From assembly GCA_905215275.1 (NCBI GenBank), contig CAJMPE010000132.1, positions 1 to 5,359 of the forward strand: a DNA stretch of 5,359 nucleotides, in the 5' to 3' direction. Shown here one piece after another: positions 1-5,359 of this stretch. The position numbers and the translations under genes were made by a program. The notes under the pieces were generated by a model, which was not told where the DNA came from, searched no databases, and was given only the letters and a program-made list of their open reading frames with translations. The first letter of the stretch is position 1; the number at the start of each line of letters is the position of its first letter. This stretch comes from an uncultured bacterium (lineage in GTDB: Bacteria > Actinomycetota > Coriobacteriia > Coriobacteriales > Coriobacteriaceae).

Positions 1-1259
1 AACGGCGGCGCAGGCAGCGCCAGCGCACTTTCGAGCTCCAGGAGCGCCTGATTGGTGCGATCGTCAGCATACCCCGTGCGCATCATGTAGCGCATGAGGG
101 CATGGCGCGCATTTTTGGAAGCCATATCGAGCAGGCGGTGCTTTTCGCCGCGCTGCGGCCTATGGAGATGGCAAGAGCGTTCGCGCTTGCCCGCAAGCCA
201 CTCCCCCAACGCTTCAGCATCCTCAAGCTCGACAGAGAGATTGATCTCGGCTGGAATATCGGCCGTCTCGTCGTAATAGCGCTTAAGAAAACCCGCTTGA
301 AGCTCTTCCTCGTCGACATCCAGGCCTTTATCGAGGATGAACTCACAAGTTCGAACCGTTCGGCCCTCGCGAACGACAAAGACACAGGCGGCAGAGATAG
401 TCTCTTCGCGATAGAAGCCGATGACGTCGATATCGACGCTTGATGGAAAAACGACCTGTTGGCGATCGTCCAGGCCCCTAATGACTTCCAGACGACGCTT
501 GACGCGCGCCGCACGTTCAAAATCGAGCGTCTCGGCTGCCTCCGTCATCTCGGACGTAAGCTCGTCGACGACATCCTTGCGATGGCCCGACAAGAAACGT
601 TCGACACGCTTGACGTTCTTGGCATAGTCGGCAGGGGAAATTGCGCCGACACATGCGCCCGGCCCGCGCCCGACATGGTAGTCAAAGCAGGGACGCCCGT
701 TTTGCGCGCAAATCATATTGACGATGTCTTCTTCGCCCTTATGAGATTCGACGATGCGGCGGCAGCGGCGCCACTCCGCACAGGATGCCGAGCAAATTGG
801 AATAACCTTGCGTAGCGTATCGATGGTCTCACGCGCCGCACGGCTATCGGTATAGGGGCCAAAATAGCGCGTTCCCGGTTTATGACGCTCTCGCGTGTAT
901 TTAATAGCCGGAAACAAGTCGCTCTTGGTAATGGCGATAAAGGGATAGCTTTTATCGTCTTTGAGATCGACGTTAAAGTACGGATGGTACTGGCCAATCA
1001 GATTGCGCTCGAGCACCAATGCCTCGTGCTCGGTCTCCACCACGATATAGTCGAAGCTCGCCACCAGCTGCATCATGAGCGGGATCTTTTGACGCTCGTC
1101 CTGCAGCGTCACGTATTGACGCATACGGGCACGCAAGTTTTTTGCCTTGCCCACATAGATGACATCGCCCTTGGCATCTTTCCAAAGGTAGCAGCCGGGT
1201 TGCGTGGGAACGCGCGAAACCTGCTCGGCAAGTGTTGGAATGTTGTCGTGACCTGCCAC
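1..1259 (-). CDS. uvrC: UvrC, excinuclease ABC subunit C (5' part; C-terminus lies beyond base 1)
   Basis: UvrC is the nuclease of nucleotide excision repair: recruited by UvrB at damaged DNA, it cuts on both sides of the lesion. I translated 419 residues from the GTG at 1259. Seen in order: a GIY-YIG nuclease domain (about 14-100) with PGCY at 21-24, IYVGKAKNLRAR at 34-45 and the probable metal-binding Glu84 in VLERNLI; YFGPY at 132-136; a cysteine-rich segment at 156-203; a UVR (UvrB-binding) helix pair around 231-266 with the LDFERAA motif; and the start of the UvrC homology region (about 274 on). The RNase H-like nuclease core and the HhH DNA-binding domain of a roughly 600-residue family protein should lie off the window. 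The frame is open from the murJ stop (1266-1268) to the edge, so only GTG at 1265 or 1259 suits the family's usual N-terminus. No good ribosome binding site is visible, which suggests coupling to murJ translation. The cysteine segment is atypical: Gly199 replaces an expected Cys and there is an insertion. Identity is very secure; the exact start is less so. Confidence 0.97.
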   Translation of the reverse strand, partial: MAGHDNIPTLAEQVSRVPTQPGCYLWKDAKGDVIYVGKAKNLRARMRQYVTLQDERQKIPLMMQLVASFDYIVVETEHEALVLERNLIGQYHPYFNVDLKDDKSYPFIAITKSDLFPAIKYTRERHKPGTRYFGPYTDSRAARETIDTLRKVIPICSASCAEWRRCRRIVESHKGEEDIVNMICAQNGRPCFDYHVGRGPGACVGAISPADYAKNVKRVERFLSGHRKDVVDELTSEMTEAAETLDFERAARVKRRLEVIRGLDDRQQVVFPSSVDIDVIGFYREETISAACVFVVREGRTVRTCEFILDKGLDVDEEELQAGFLKRYYDETADIPAEINLSVELEDAEALGEWLAGKRERSCHLHRPQRGEKHRLLDMASKNARHALMRYMMRTGYADDRTNQALLELESALALPAPP

Positions 1260-1265
1260 GCGCAC

Positions 1266-3569
1266 CTACTTGCGACGAAGCAGCGCCGAGACCTCGGGCA
1301 TCTTAAAGACGAAGGCGAGGCCAAAAGTTACAGCGAGCGAGATGACGCCTGCAACACAAACGTAGCCCAGGGTAATGAGGATCGAGCTGCCAAGCGCTCC
1401 GACAAAGTGCTCAAGTGCCCACATGACGCCGGCGCCCGCGGCAGCGCCCAAGCCACCGAACAGTAGGCCGAAGAAACCGCCATGCAGGATAGACTTGACC
1501 TGAAGGCCATGCAGACGACGGCGCAGCCACCACAGTGAGCATCCGACCAAGACCACGTAGTCAACGACGTACGAAAGCGCAATTGCCGGCATACCGTAGC
1601 CCAGCACCACGCCAAACAGCAGCACCGAACCGGCCTGACCGATAGCGGAGTACAGGCAATAGCGGCTATAAGGTTTCATATCGAGCAGGGCCGAAAAGCT
1701 CTTCTGCATCAGCACGACCACGCCGTAGAGCGGCAGGGAAAGTGCCAGATAGATAAGGAACTCCGACACCAGCGCCACACCGGATTCATCGAACTTGCCG
1801 GCGCAGTAGATCATGTTGAGCGGACGGGCGAAGACGATCAGATACATCGCAAACGGAATCAGGAAAAAGAGCATCTGGGCGACACCGCGCGAAATGCCCG
1901 TGCGGACGCTGTCGTAATCCTTCTCCTGCGCATCGTGAGAGAGTTCGGTATAGAGTGCCGTCGAAAGCGAGGCGGCGATCAGCGCATAGGGCAATGTGTA
2001 CCACAGGCGCGCATATGCGATGACGGAAGGGCCGGTCTCGGGCTGCACCACCAGCGCGGCGGCATTGGTAATGGAGGTCGAGACAAACATGCACACCGTG
2101 GCGAGCAGCGTCGGGATACCAAGCGCGATCGTCTGTCGCAGCGCGGGATCCTTAAAGTCGATATGGATATGAGGATGCACGCCATGCTTGCCAAGCGCGG
2201 GAATCTGGCAGGCCATCTGGACAAAGACGCCGAGGGTCGTACCAGCTGCGATCAAGATAATACCGGCCTGCCCGCCAAATTGTGCAGACACGGGAGCAAA
2301 GCCCATAAAGCTGGCGATGACGATGACATTGTTGAGAACCGGGGCAAACGTCGACCAGAAGTAGTCGCGATGTGCGTTGAGAACGCCCGAGAACACCGAG
2401 CCCAAGCCATAAAACAGAATTTGGATAGCAAAGAAGCGGAACATGAACGCAGCGGTATCCATGCTGCCGCCATCGCCCGAAAGGAACGACTGCGTCCAAA
2501 TAAAGCCGGGAGCAAACACGGTGCCCAGCAGCGAGATACCGCCCAGCAGCAGAAGCAGAATACCGAGCAGATTGCCGACATACTCGTTCGATGCCTCACG
2601 GCCCTGCTCGCGCCTCACGCCCATATACACCGGCAAAAACGCCGTAACGAGCATGCCGCCCATCACGAGCTCGTAGAGCATGTTGGGCAGGTTGTTGGCA
2701 ACCTGATAGGAGGACGAGAGCAGCGACATGCCGATGGCGGCCGCCATGGCCCACGTGCGGATAAACCCGGTGACGCGCGACACGATGGTCAGCACGGTCA
2801 TGAGGCCAGCAGAACGACCAACCGTGGAGTAGTCCGACGAACCCATATCGTCTACGTCGTCCTGAGAGTCCTCATGAACCTCATCTTGTGGCAGTAAATC
2901 GTCCACGACGGCAAAGGAGCCGGTCATCGCAAAGGGATCGTCAACCAAAACGGCGTCATCAGCAGGTGCGACGTCATCGCTGTTCGGCATGTTGTTTCCG
3001 GATACGGCATCATCATCGAATATGGCATGGTCGCCAAACACCGTGTCAACTTCTTTGGCAGCGACGGTTCGGGCAGAAAACGACAGAGGGTCCCAGTCGT
3101 CATCACCGTCGATGGCCACGCCCTCGACGGGATCGGTCGAACCAAGCGGCGACCATTCGTCATCCGAAAGAAGCGGTTCGCCATCATCATGAGCCGCGGG
3201 CTTGGCGGAACGAGCGGCAGGAGCGCTCTGCGGTGTGCTCTTTCCCTGGGCTGCCATCAAAAACACCGCCGTCTCATCGGGACGCGGCGCACGAGGAGCC
3301 TCGGAGGCGATCGGCTTCACGCTGGCGCTCGATTGAGCGGCGGCCAAAAAGACAGCCGTCTCATCGGGACGAGCCGAAGAAAGAACCGTACGGGGAAGCG
3401 CCGTGCCGGCACCGGCGGCACGCAAGTACACGGCCGTCTCGCCCGGGTCAGCGGCAGCGGACCAAGCGTTTCGAATCTCGTTATCGAACGAAGTGGCCTC
3501 GGGCGCGGGCGCCTGAGGAGCCGACCCTTTTGCAAAGTGAGCTCCGCGCTTTGATTCTTCCTGCGGCAT
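1266..3569 (-). CDS. murJ: MurJ/MviN lipid II flippase with a long acidic N-terminal extension
   Basis: MurJ is the inner-membrane MOP-superfamily transporter that flips lipid II to the outside for peptidoglycan synthesis. The protein is 767 aa, against about 510 for E. coli MurJ. Residues about 248-760 form the polytopic core (about 14 membrane segments expected). Functional arginines align with E. coli: Arg265 (SRVTGF), Arg271 (FIRTW) and Arg521 (YARLWYTLP, the R270 equivalent). NNLPNMLYELVMGG (292-305) is of actinobacterial type, with Tyr299 where E. coli has R52; HRDYFWSTFAPVLNN (400-414) is a family signature. Residues 1-247 are hydrophilic and low-complexity: three (D/G)ETAV(F/Y)L motifs (Thr45, Thr71, Thr100), then an Asp-rich part with DDEWSPL (136-142) and DDDWDPL (156-162). 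MurJ N-termini are cytoplasmic, so this tail should be too. Unlike mycobacterial MviN, no C-terminal pseudokinase or extracellular domain follows the core. The start is supported by AGGA 7 bases upstream and by its position 3 bases after the ybaK stop. The flippase call is secure; a regulatory role for the tail is inference. Confidence 0.96.
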   Translation of the reverse strand: MPQEESKRGAHFAKGSAPQAPAPEATSFDNEIRNAWSAAADPGETAVYLRAAGAGTALPRTVLSSARPDETAVFLAAAQSSASVKPIASEAPRAPRPDETAVFLMAAQGKSTPQSAPAARSAKPAAHDDGEPLLSDDEWSPLGSTDPVEGVAIDGDDDWDPLSFSARTVAAKEVDTVFGDHAIFDDDAVSGNNMPNSDDVAPADDAVLVDDPFAMTGSFAVVDDLLPQDEVHEDSQDDVDDMGSSDYSTVGRSAGLMTVLTIVSRVTGFIRTWAMAAAIGMSLLSSSYQVANNLPNMLYELVMGGMLVTAFLPVYMGVRREQGREASNEYVGNLLGILLLLLGGISLLGTVFAPGFIWTQSFLSGDGGSMDTAAFMFRFFAIQILFYGLGSVFSGVLNAHRDYFWSTFAPVLNNVIVIASFMGFAPVSAQFGGQAGIILIAAGTTLGVFVQMACQIPALGKHGVHPHIHIDFKDPALRQTIALGIPTLLATVCMFVSTSITNAAALVVQPETGPSVIAYARLWYTLPYALIAASLSTALYTELSHDAQEKDYDSVRTGISRGVAQMLFFLIPFAMYLIVFARPLNMIYCAGKFDESGVALVSEFLIYLALSLPLYGVVVLMQKSFSALLDMKPYSRYCLYSAIGQAGSVLLFGVVLGYGMPAIALSYVVDYVVLVGCSLWWLRRRLHGLQVKSILHGGFFGLLFGGLGAAAGAGVMWALEHFVGALGSSILITLGYVCVAGVISLAVTFGLAFVFKMPEVSALLRRK
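3246..3449 (-). repeat. Three-copy (D/G)ETAV(F/Y)L peptide repeat in the MurJ N-terminal tail
   Basis: MurJ residues 41-52, 67-79 and 96-108 carry DPGETAVYLRAAG, RPDETAVFLAAAQ and RPDETAVFLMAAQ. The repeats are spaced 26 and 29 residues apart by Ala/Pro/Ser-rich linkers. Thr45, Thr71 and Thr100 are invariant, with Val at +2 and Phe or Tyr at +3. The second and third copies are almost identical. The pattern equals the T-x-V-F core of the kinase site in mycobacterial GarA. Function here is not shown. Confidence 0.85.
3268..3371. repeat. Pair of identical 17-bp direct repeats, 87 bp apart
   Basis: GCCGTCTCATCGGGACG occurs at 3268-3284 and again at 3355-3371 on the plus strand; a shorter, diverged match (GCCGTCTC) starts at 3433. 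The 87-bp period is a whole number of codons (29), so loss or gain of a unit would keep murJ in frame. These are the DNA of the second and third (D/G)ETAV(F/Y)L peptide motifs. Confidence 0.85.
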
Positions 3570-3572
3570 CGC

Positions 3573-4073
3573 TCAGTCCTCTCTCGTGATCGGGGCAACC
3601 GTCGCCCCGCAAAATGCAACTAAGTCATCGGGAGCAAGCTCAAGCTGATAGCCGCGCTTGCCACCCGAGATAAAAATGGTATCCCAAAGGACGCATGTCT
3701 CATCGATCAGCGTCCGAAAGCGTTTTTTCATACCGACCGGGCTGCAACCGCCGCGGACATACCCCGTCGCGGCAAGCAGATCTTTGACATGCATCATGGT
3801 CAGCGACTTTTCGCCTGCGGCACGCGCGGCGGCCTTGAGGTCGAGCTCGTCGGCAACGGGAATGCAGCACACGACATGGTCGTTGGACGGCGGCGTGCAG
3901 ACCAGGGTCTTAAATCCCTGACCGGGCTCCTCGCCAAGCTGCTCGGAAATCGCGACGCCCAGCCCCGACGATTCGTCGCCATCGTCTTCGTACGTATGGA
4001 GAACATAGGAGATGCCGGCGCTTTCCAGCTCGCGCATCGCATTGGTTTTTGGCGTCTTAACAGCCTTTGCCAT
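3573..4073 (-). CDS. ybaK: YbaK/EbsC-type Cys-tRNA(Pro) deacylase
   Basis: This is a cytoplasmic proofreading enzyme that hydrolyses cysteine mischarged onto tRNA(Pro) by prolyl-tRNA synthetase. The 166-aa product matches the roughly 160 aa of E. coli YbaK and spans one YbaK/aa-tRNA editing domain. Seen: KTNAMRELESAGISY near the N-terminus, the conserved lysine of the family in FKTLV (Lys55, equivalent to K46 of characterised YbaK), GYVRGGCSPVGMKK (104-117) and ISGGKRGYQLELAPDDL (135-151). GGCSP and SGGKRG are typical of YbaK rather than of the ProX or INS editing families. The ATG at 4073 is chosen because AAGGA lies 6 bases upstream and the protein then begins where the family does. A GTG at 4151 would add 26 residues, but these run across the predicted promoter and show no family similarity. 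The gene leads the proposed ybaK-murJ-uvrC unit; its last codons carry the murJ ribosome binding site. Substrate specificity is by family and is not tested here. Confidence 0.94.
   Translation of the reverse strand: MAKAVKTPKTNAMRELESAGISYVLHTYEDDGDESSGLGVAISEQLGEEPGQGFKTLVCTPPSNDHVVCCIPVADELDLKAAARAAGEKSLTMMHVKDLLAATGYVRGGCSPVGMKKRFRTLIDETCVLWDTIFISGGKRGYQLELAPDDLVAFCGATVAPITRED
3577..3585 (-). promoter_or_regulatory. Ribosome binding site of murJ inside the end of ybaK
   Basis: GAGAGAGGA on the minus strand ends 7 bases before the murJ ATG and lies within the codons for the last residues of YbaK (Arg-Glu-Asp). Ribosomes finishing ybaK at 3573-3575 would uncover or hand over to the murJ start, so translational coupling is likely. 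It also supports the full-length murJ start with its N-terminal extension. Confidence 0.78.
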
Positions 4074-4079
4074 GGCACA

Positions 4080-4084
4080 TCCTT
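4080..4084 (-). promoter_or_regulatory. Ribosome binding site of ybaK (decides the start)
   Basis: AAGGA, within GGGAAAGGA on the minus strand, lies 6 bases before the ATG at 4073. This good match and spacing favours the 166-aa form over the upstream GTG at 4151. Confidence 0.8.
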
Positions 4085-4110
4085 TCCCTCGCAGAGCGAC
4101 GCAAGGATTA

Positions 4111-4141
4111 AGTATAGGGCCAATTCCGTCGCATATGCCAT
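4111..4141 (-). promoter_or_regulatory. Candidate promoter for ybaK-murJ-uvrC
   Basis: On the minus strand TATACT (4116-4111) matches the TATAAT -10 box at five of six bases and lies 37 bases before the ybaK ATG, giving a short leader of about 30 bases. The best -35 candidate is ATGGCA (4141-4136; four of six bases) at a wide 19-base spacing. The -35 is therefore weak. The position between the uvrA hairpin and the ybaK ribosome binding site is what supports the call. I see no LexA-like or other clear operator. Confidence 0.45.
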
Positions 4142-4155
4142 CTCGACACACAGAA

Positions 4156-4186
4156 GCGCCACCGAATCAGAAGGAATCGGTGGCGC
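4156..4186 (-). terminator. Probable intrinsic terminator of uvrA
   Basis: The perfect 10-bp inverted repeat GCGCCACCGA (4156-4165) and TCGGTGGCGC (4177-4186) begins 20 bases after the uvrA stop. Beyond one A-A mismatch, two more pairs can form (4167-4168 with 4174-4175), leaving a 5-base loop. On the minus strand the stem is followed by TTCTGTGTGT, which is only moderately T-rich, so termination may be partial and some read-through into ybaK is possible. There is no T tract on the plus-strand side. Confidence 0.72.
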
Positions 4187-4206
4187 GTCGGTACTACAAC
4201 GTCTCT

Positions 4207-5359
4207 TTACTGCGCGTCGAGCTGCGCCTGACGCTCACGGTCACGCTTGAGCAGCGGCGCCAAGAACTTGCCCGTGTAGCTCTGCGAACATGCCGCGACT
4301 TGCTCCGGCGTGCCCGAGACCACGACGGTTCCGCCGCCATTGCCGCCCTCGGGGCCCATATCGATCAGGCGGTCGGCAACCTTGATGACATCAAGGTTGT
4401 GCTCGATCACCAGAACCGTGTTGCCCGCATCGACCAGGCGCTGCAAAACGTCGAGCAGCTGACGAACATCCTCAAAATGGAGGCCGGTTGTGGGCTCGTC
4501 CAAAATGTAGAACGTCTTGCCTGTCTGACGACGATGAAGCTCCTTGGCGAGCTTCACGCGCTGCGCCTCGCCGCCCGAAAGCGTCGTAGCGGGCTGGCCC
4601 AAGCTCACGTAGCCCAGACCCACGTCATATAGGGTCTGCAGTTTGCGCTTAATCTGCGGGATATTCCCAAAGAAAGCCAGTGCCTCGGTGACACTCATGT
4701 CGAGCACATCCGAGATCGTCTTGCCGCGGTAGGTAACCTCGAGCGTCTCGCGGTTATAACGCTTGCCGCCACATACCTCACAGGGGACATAGATATCGGG
4801 AAGGAAGTGCATCTCGATCTTAATCTGTCCATCACCCTTGCACGCCTCGCAGCGACCGCCGCTTACGTTAAAGGAGAAACGTCCCGGCGAGTAGCCGCGC
4901 GCCTTCGACTCCGGCGTGCTTGCAAATAGCGCACGCAGATCATCCCACAGGCCAATATAGGTCGCAGGGTTCGAGCGCGGCGTGCGACCGATCGGTGACT
5001 GGTCGATATCGATTACTTTATCGATGCACTCAATGCCCTCAATCTTCTTGTACGGCCCCACGGGACGCGTCGAACGATGGATGGCATTCGTAAGCGCGGG
5101 CGCGATCGTATCGGTGACCAGGGAGCTCTTGCCCGATCCCGAAACACCGGTAACGACCGTGAGCGTACCGAACTCAATCTTGGCGGTAACGTTTTTGAGG
5201 TTATTAGCGCGGGCACCCGTGATCTTAAGACAGCCGCGGCCGGGCTTGCGGCGCTCATCGGGCACGCGGATCATCCGCTTGCCGGTCAAATAGGCACCCG
5301 TCATGGAATCGGGGCATGCCATGATATCGGCAGGCGTTCCCGCGGCGACCACGTGTCCG
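4207..5359 (-). CDS. uvrA: UvrA, excinuclease ABC subunit A (3' part; N-terminus lies beyond base 5359)
   Basis: UvrA is the damage-sensing ATPase that, as a dimer, loads UvrB at lesions in nucleotide excision repair. The 383 visible residues are the C-terminal part of a protein usually about 950 aa. Counting from the Val codon at 5352: the end of the first half (VVAAGTP, 2-7), Walker A of the second ATPase GVSGSGKSS (69-77), SPIGRTPRSNPATY (119-132), the zinc module with Cys168, Cys171, Cys191 and Cys194 (CEAC and CEVC pairs flanking MHFLPDIYVPC), the ABC signature TLSGGEAQR (257-265), Walker B YILDEPTTGLH (282-292) and the H-loop VLVIEHNLDVIK. All key residues are present, so this half looks functional. 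The listed GTG at 5352 is an internal codon, since the frame runs on to the window edge and the preceding residues (GH) also fit UvrA. A hairpin 20 bases after the TAA separates it from ybaK. No SOS operator can be judged, because the promoter is off the window. Confidence 0.98.
   Translation of the reverse strand, partial: GHVVAAGTPADIMACPDSMTGAYLTGKRMIRVPDERRKPGRGCLKITGARANNLKNVTAKIEFGTLTVVTGVSGSGKSSLVTDTIAPALTNAIHRSTRPVGPYKKIEGIECIDKVIDIDQSPIGRTPRSNPATYIGLWDDLRALFASTPESKARGYSPGRFSFNVSGGRCEACKGDGQIKIEMHFLPDIYVPCEVCGGKRYNRETLEVTYRGKTISDVLDMSVTEALAFFGNIPQIKRKLQTLYDVGLGYVSLGQPATTLSGGEAQRVKLAKELHRRQTGKTFYILDEPTTGLHFEDVRQLLDVLQRLVDAGNTVLVIEHNLDVIKVADRLIDMGPEGGNGGGTVVVSGTPEQVAACSQSYTGKFLAPLLKRDRERQAQLDAQ

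Noticed and set aside
83..520. 145-aa minus-strand open frame inside uvrC
   Set aside because: It is out of frame with UvrC, whose own frame gives continuous family motifs through the same bases.
882..1466. 194-aa plus-strand open frame across the uvrC/murJ junction
   Set aside because: It is antisense to two secure genes, with no motif and no sensible start region.
1935..2897. 320-aa open frame on the plus strand opposite murJ
   Set aside because: It is the antisense shadow of a well-conserved gene; its translation is His/Arg/Gln-rich with no recognisable domain, as expected from reversing membrane-protein codons in GC-rich DNA.
3246..3449. CRISPR array or tandem-repeat element in the murJ tail
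   Set aside because: Only two exact 17-bp copies exist, they lie inside an open coding frame, and the repeat is explained by the peptide motif.
2888..3589. 233-aa Arg/Ser-rich open frame on the plus strand
   Set aside because: It lies wholly opposite the MurJ N-terminal tail. Its repeats mirror the tail's repeated codons and it has no family features.
4074..4151. Longer ybaK start at the GTG at 4151 (26 extra residues)
   Set aside because: The extra codons span the predicted -10 box and the ribosome binding site of the 4073 ATG, and have no YbaK similarity.
5350..5352. GTG at 5352 as a true start of a short ABC protein
   Set aside because: The frame stays open to the window edge, and the sequence on both sides of the GTG reads as internal UvrA (GHVVAAGTP).
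1..5359. Mobile element, prophage, tRNA or defence system
   Set aside because: No transposase, integrase, terminal repeats, tRNA-like fold or defence-family motif was seen; the four genes are all housekeeping types.

Overview
The window is a compact, GC-rich stretch of bacterial chromosome with every recognisable gene on the minus strand. Read in the direction of transcription (from high to low coordinates) the order is uvrA (3' part only), ybaK, murJ, uvrC (5' part only). The MurJ core carries a signature I associate with actinobacterial MviN proteins (N-x-LPN-x-x-YELV-x-GG). The base composition and general protein character fit a Coriobacteriia-type gut actinobacterium such as Collinsella. 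The genus is inferred from style, not proven.

Region by region: 4207-5359 holds the C-terminal 383 residues of UvrA, with the second ATP-binding cassette and its zinc module. A 10-bp stem hairpin at 4156-4186 lies 20 bases after the uvrA stop and probably ends that transcript. A plausible promoter (-10 at 4111-4116) follows, and then a three-gene unit in which each gene nearly touches the next. ybaK (3573-4073) encodes a Cys-tRNA(Pro) deacylase of standard length. murJ (1266-3569) starts 3 bases after the ybaK stop, with its ribosome binding site inside the last ybaK codons. uvrC (from 1259 or 1265 to the window edge) starts 0 or 6 bases after the murJ stop and in the same reading frame. No stretch longer than about 130 bases lacks a gene.

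The proposed transcript therefore joins a translation-quality enzyme, the lipid II flippase and the nucleotide-excision-repair endonuclease, while the partner repair gene uvrA sits just upstream behind a terminator. UvrA and UvrC act in the same repair pathway (damage recognition and dual incision). The link to MurJ and YbaK looks like gene order rather than shared biochemistry.

The most unusual content is in MurJ. It has an extra N-terminal cytoplasmic region of about 250 residues, acidic and of low complexity, with three near-identical (D/G)ETAV(F/Y)L motifs. These match the T-x-V-F pattern that mycobacterial Ser/Thr kinases phosphorylate in the FHA protein GarA, so this flippase may be a kinase or FHA-regulated one. 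UvrC is the second point of interest: one cysteine normally conserved in its cysteine-rich segment is glycine, and a roughly 23-residue insertion nearby carries extra cysteines.
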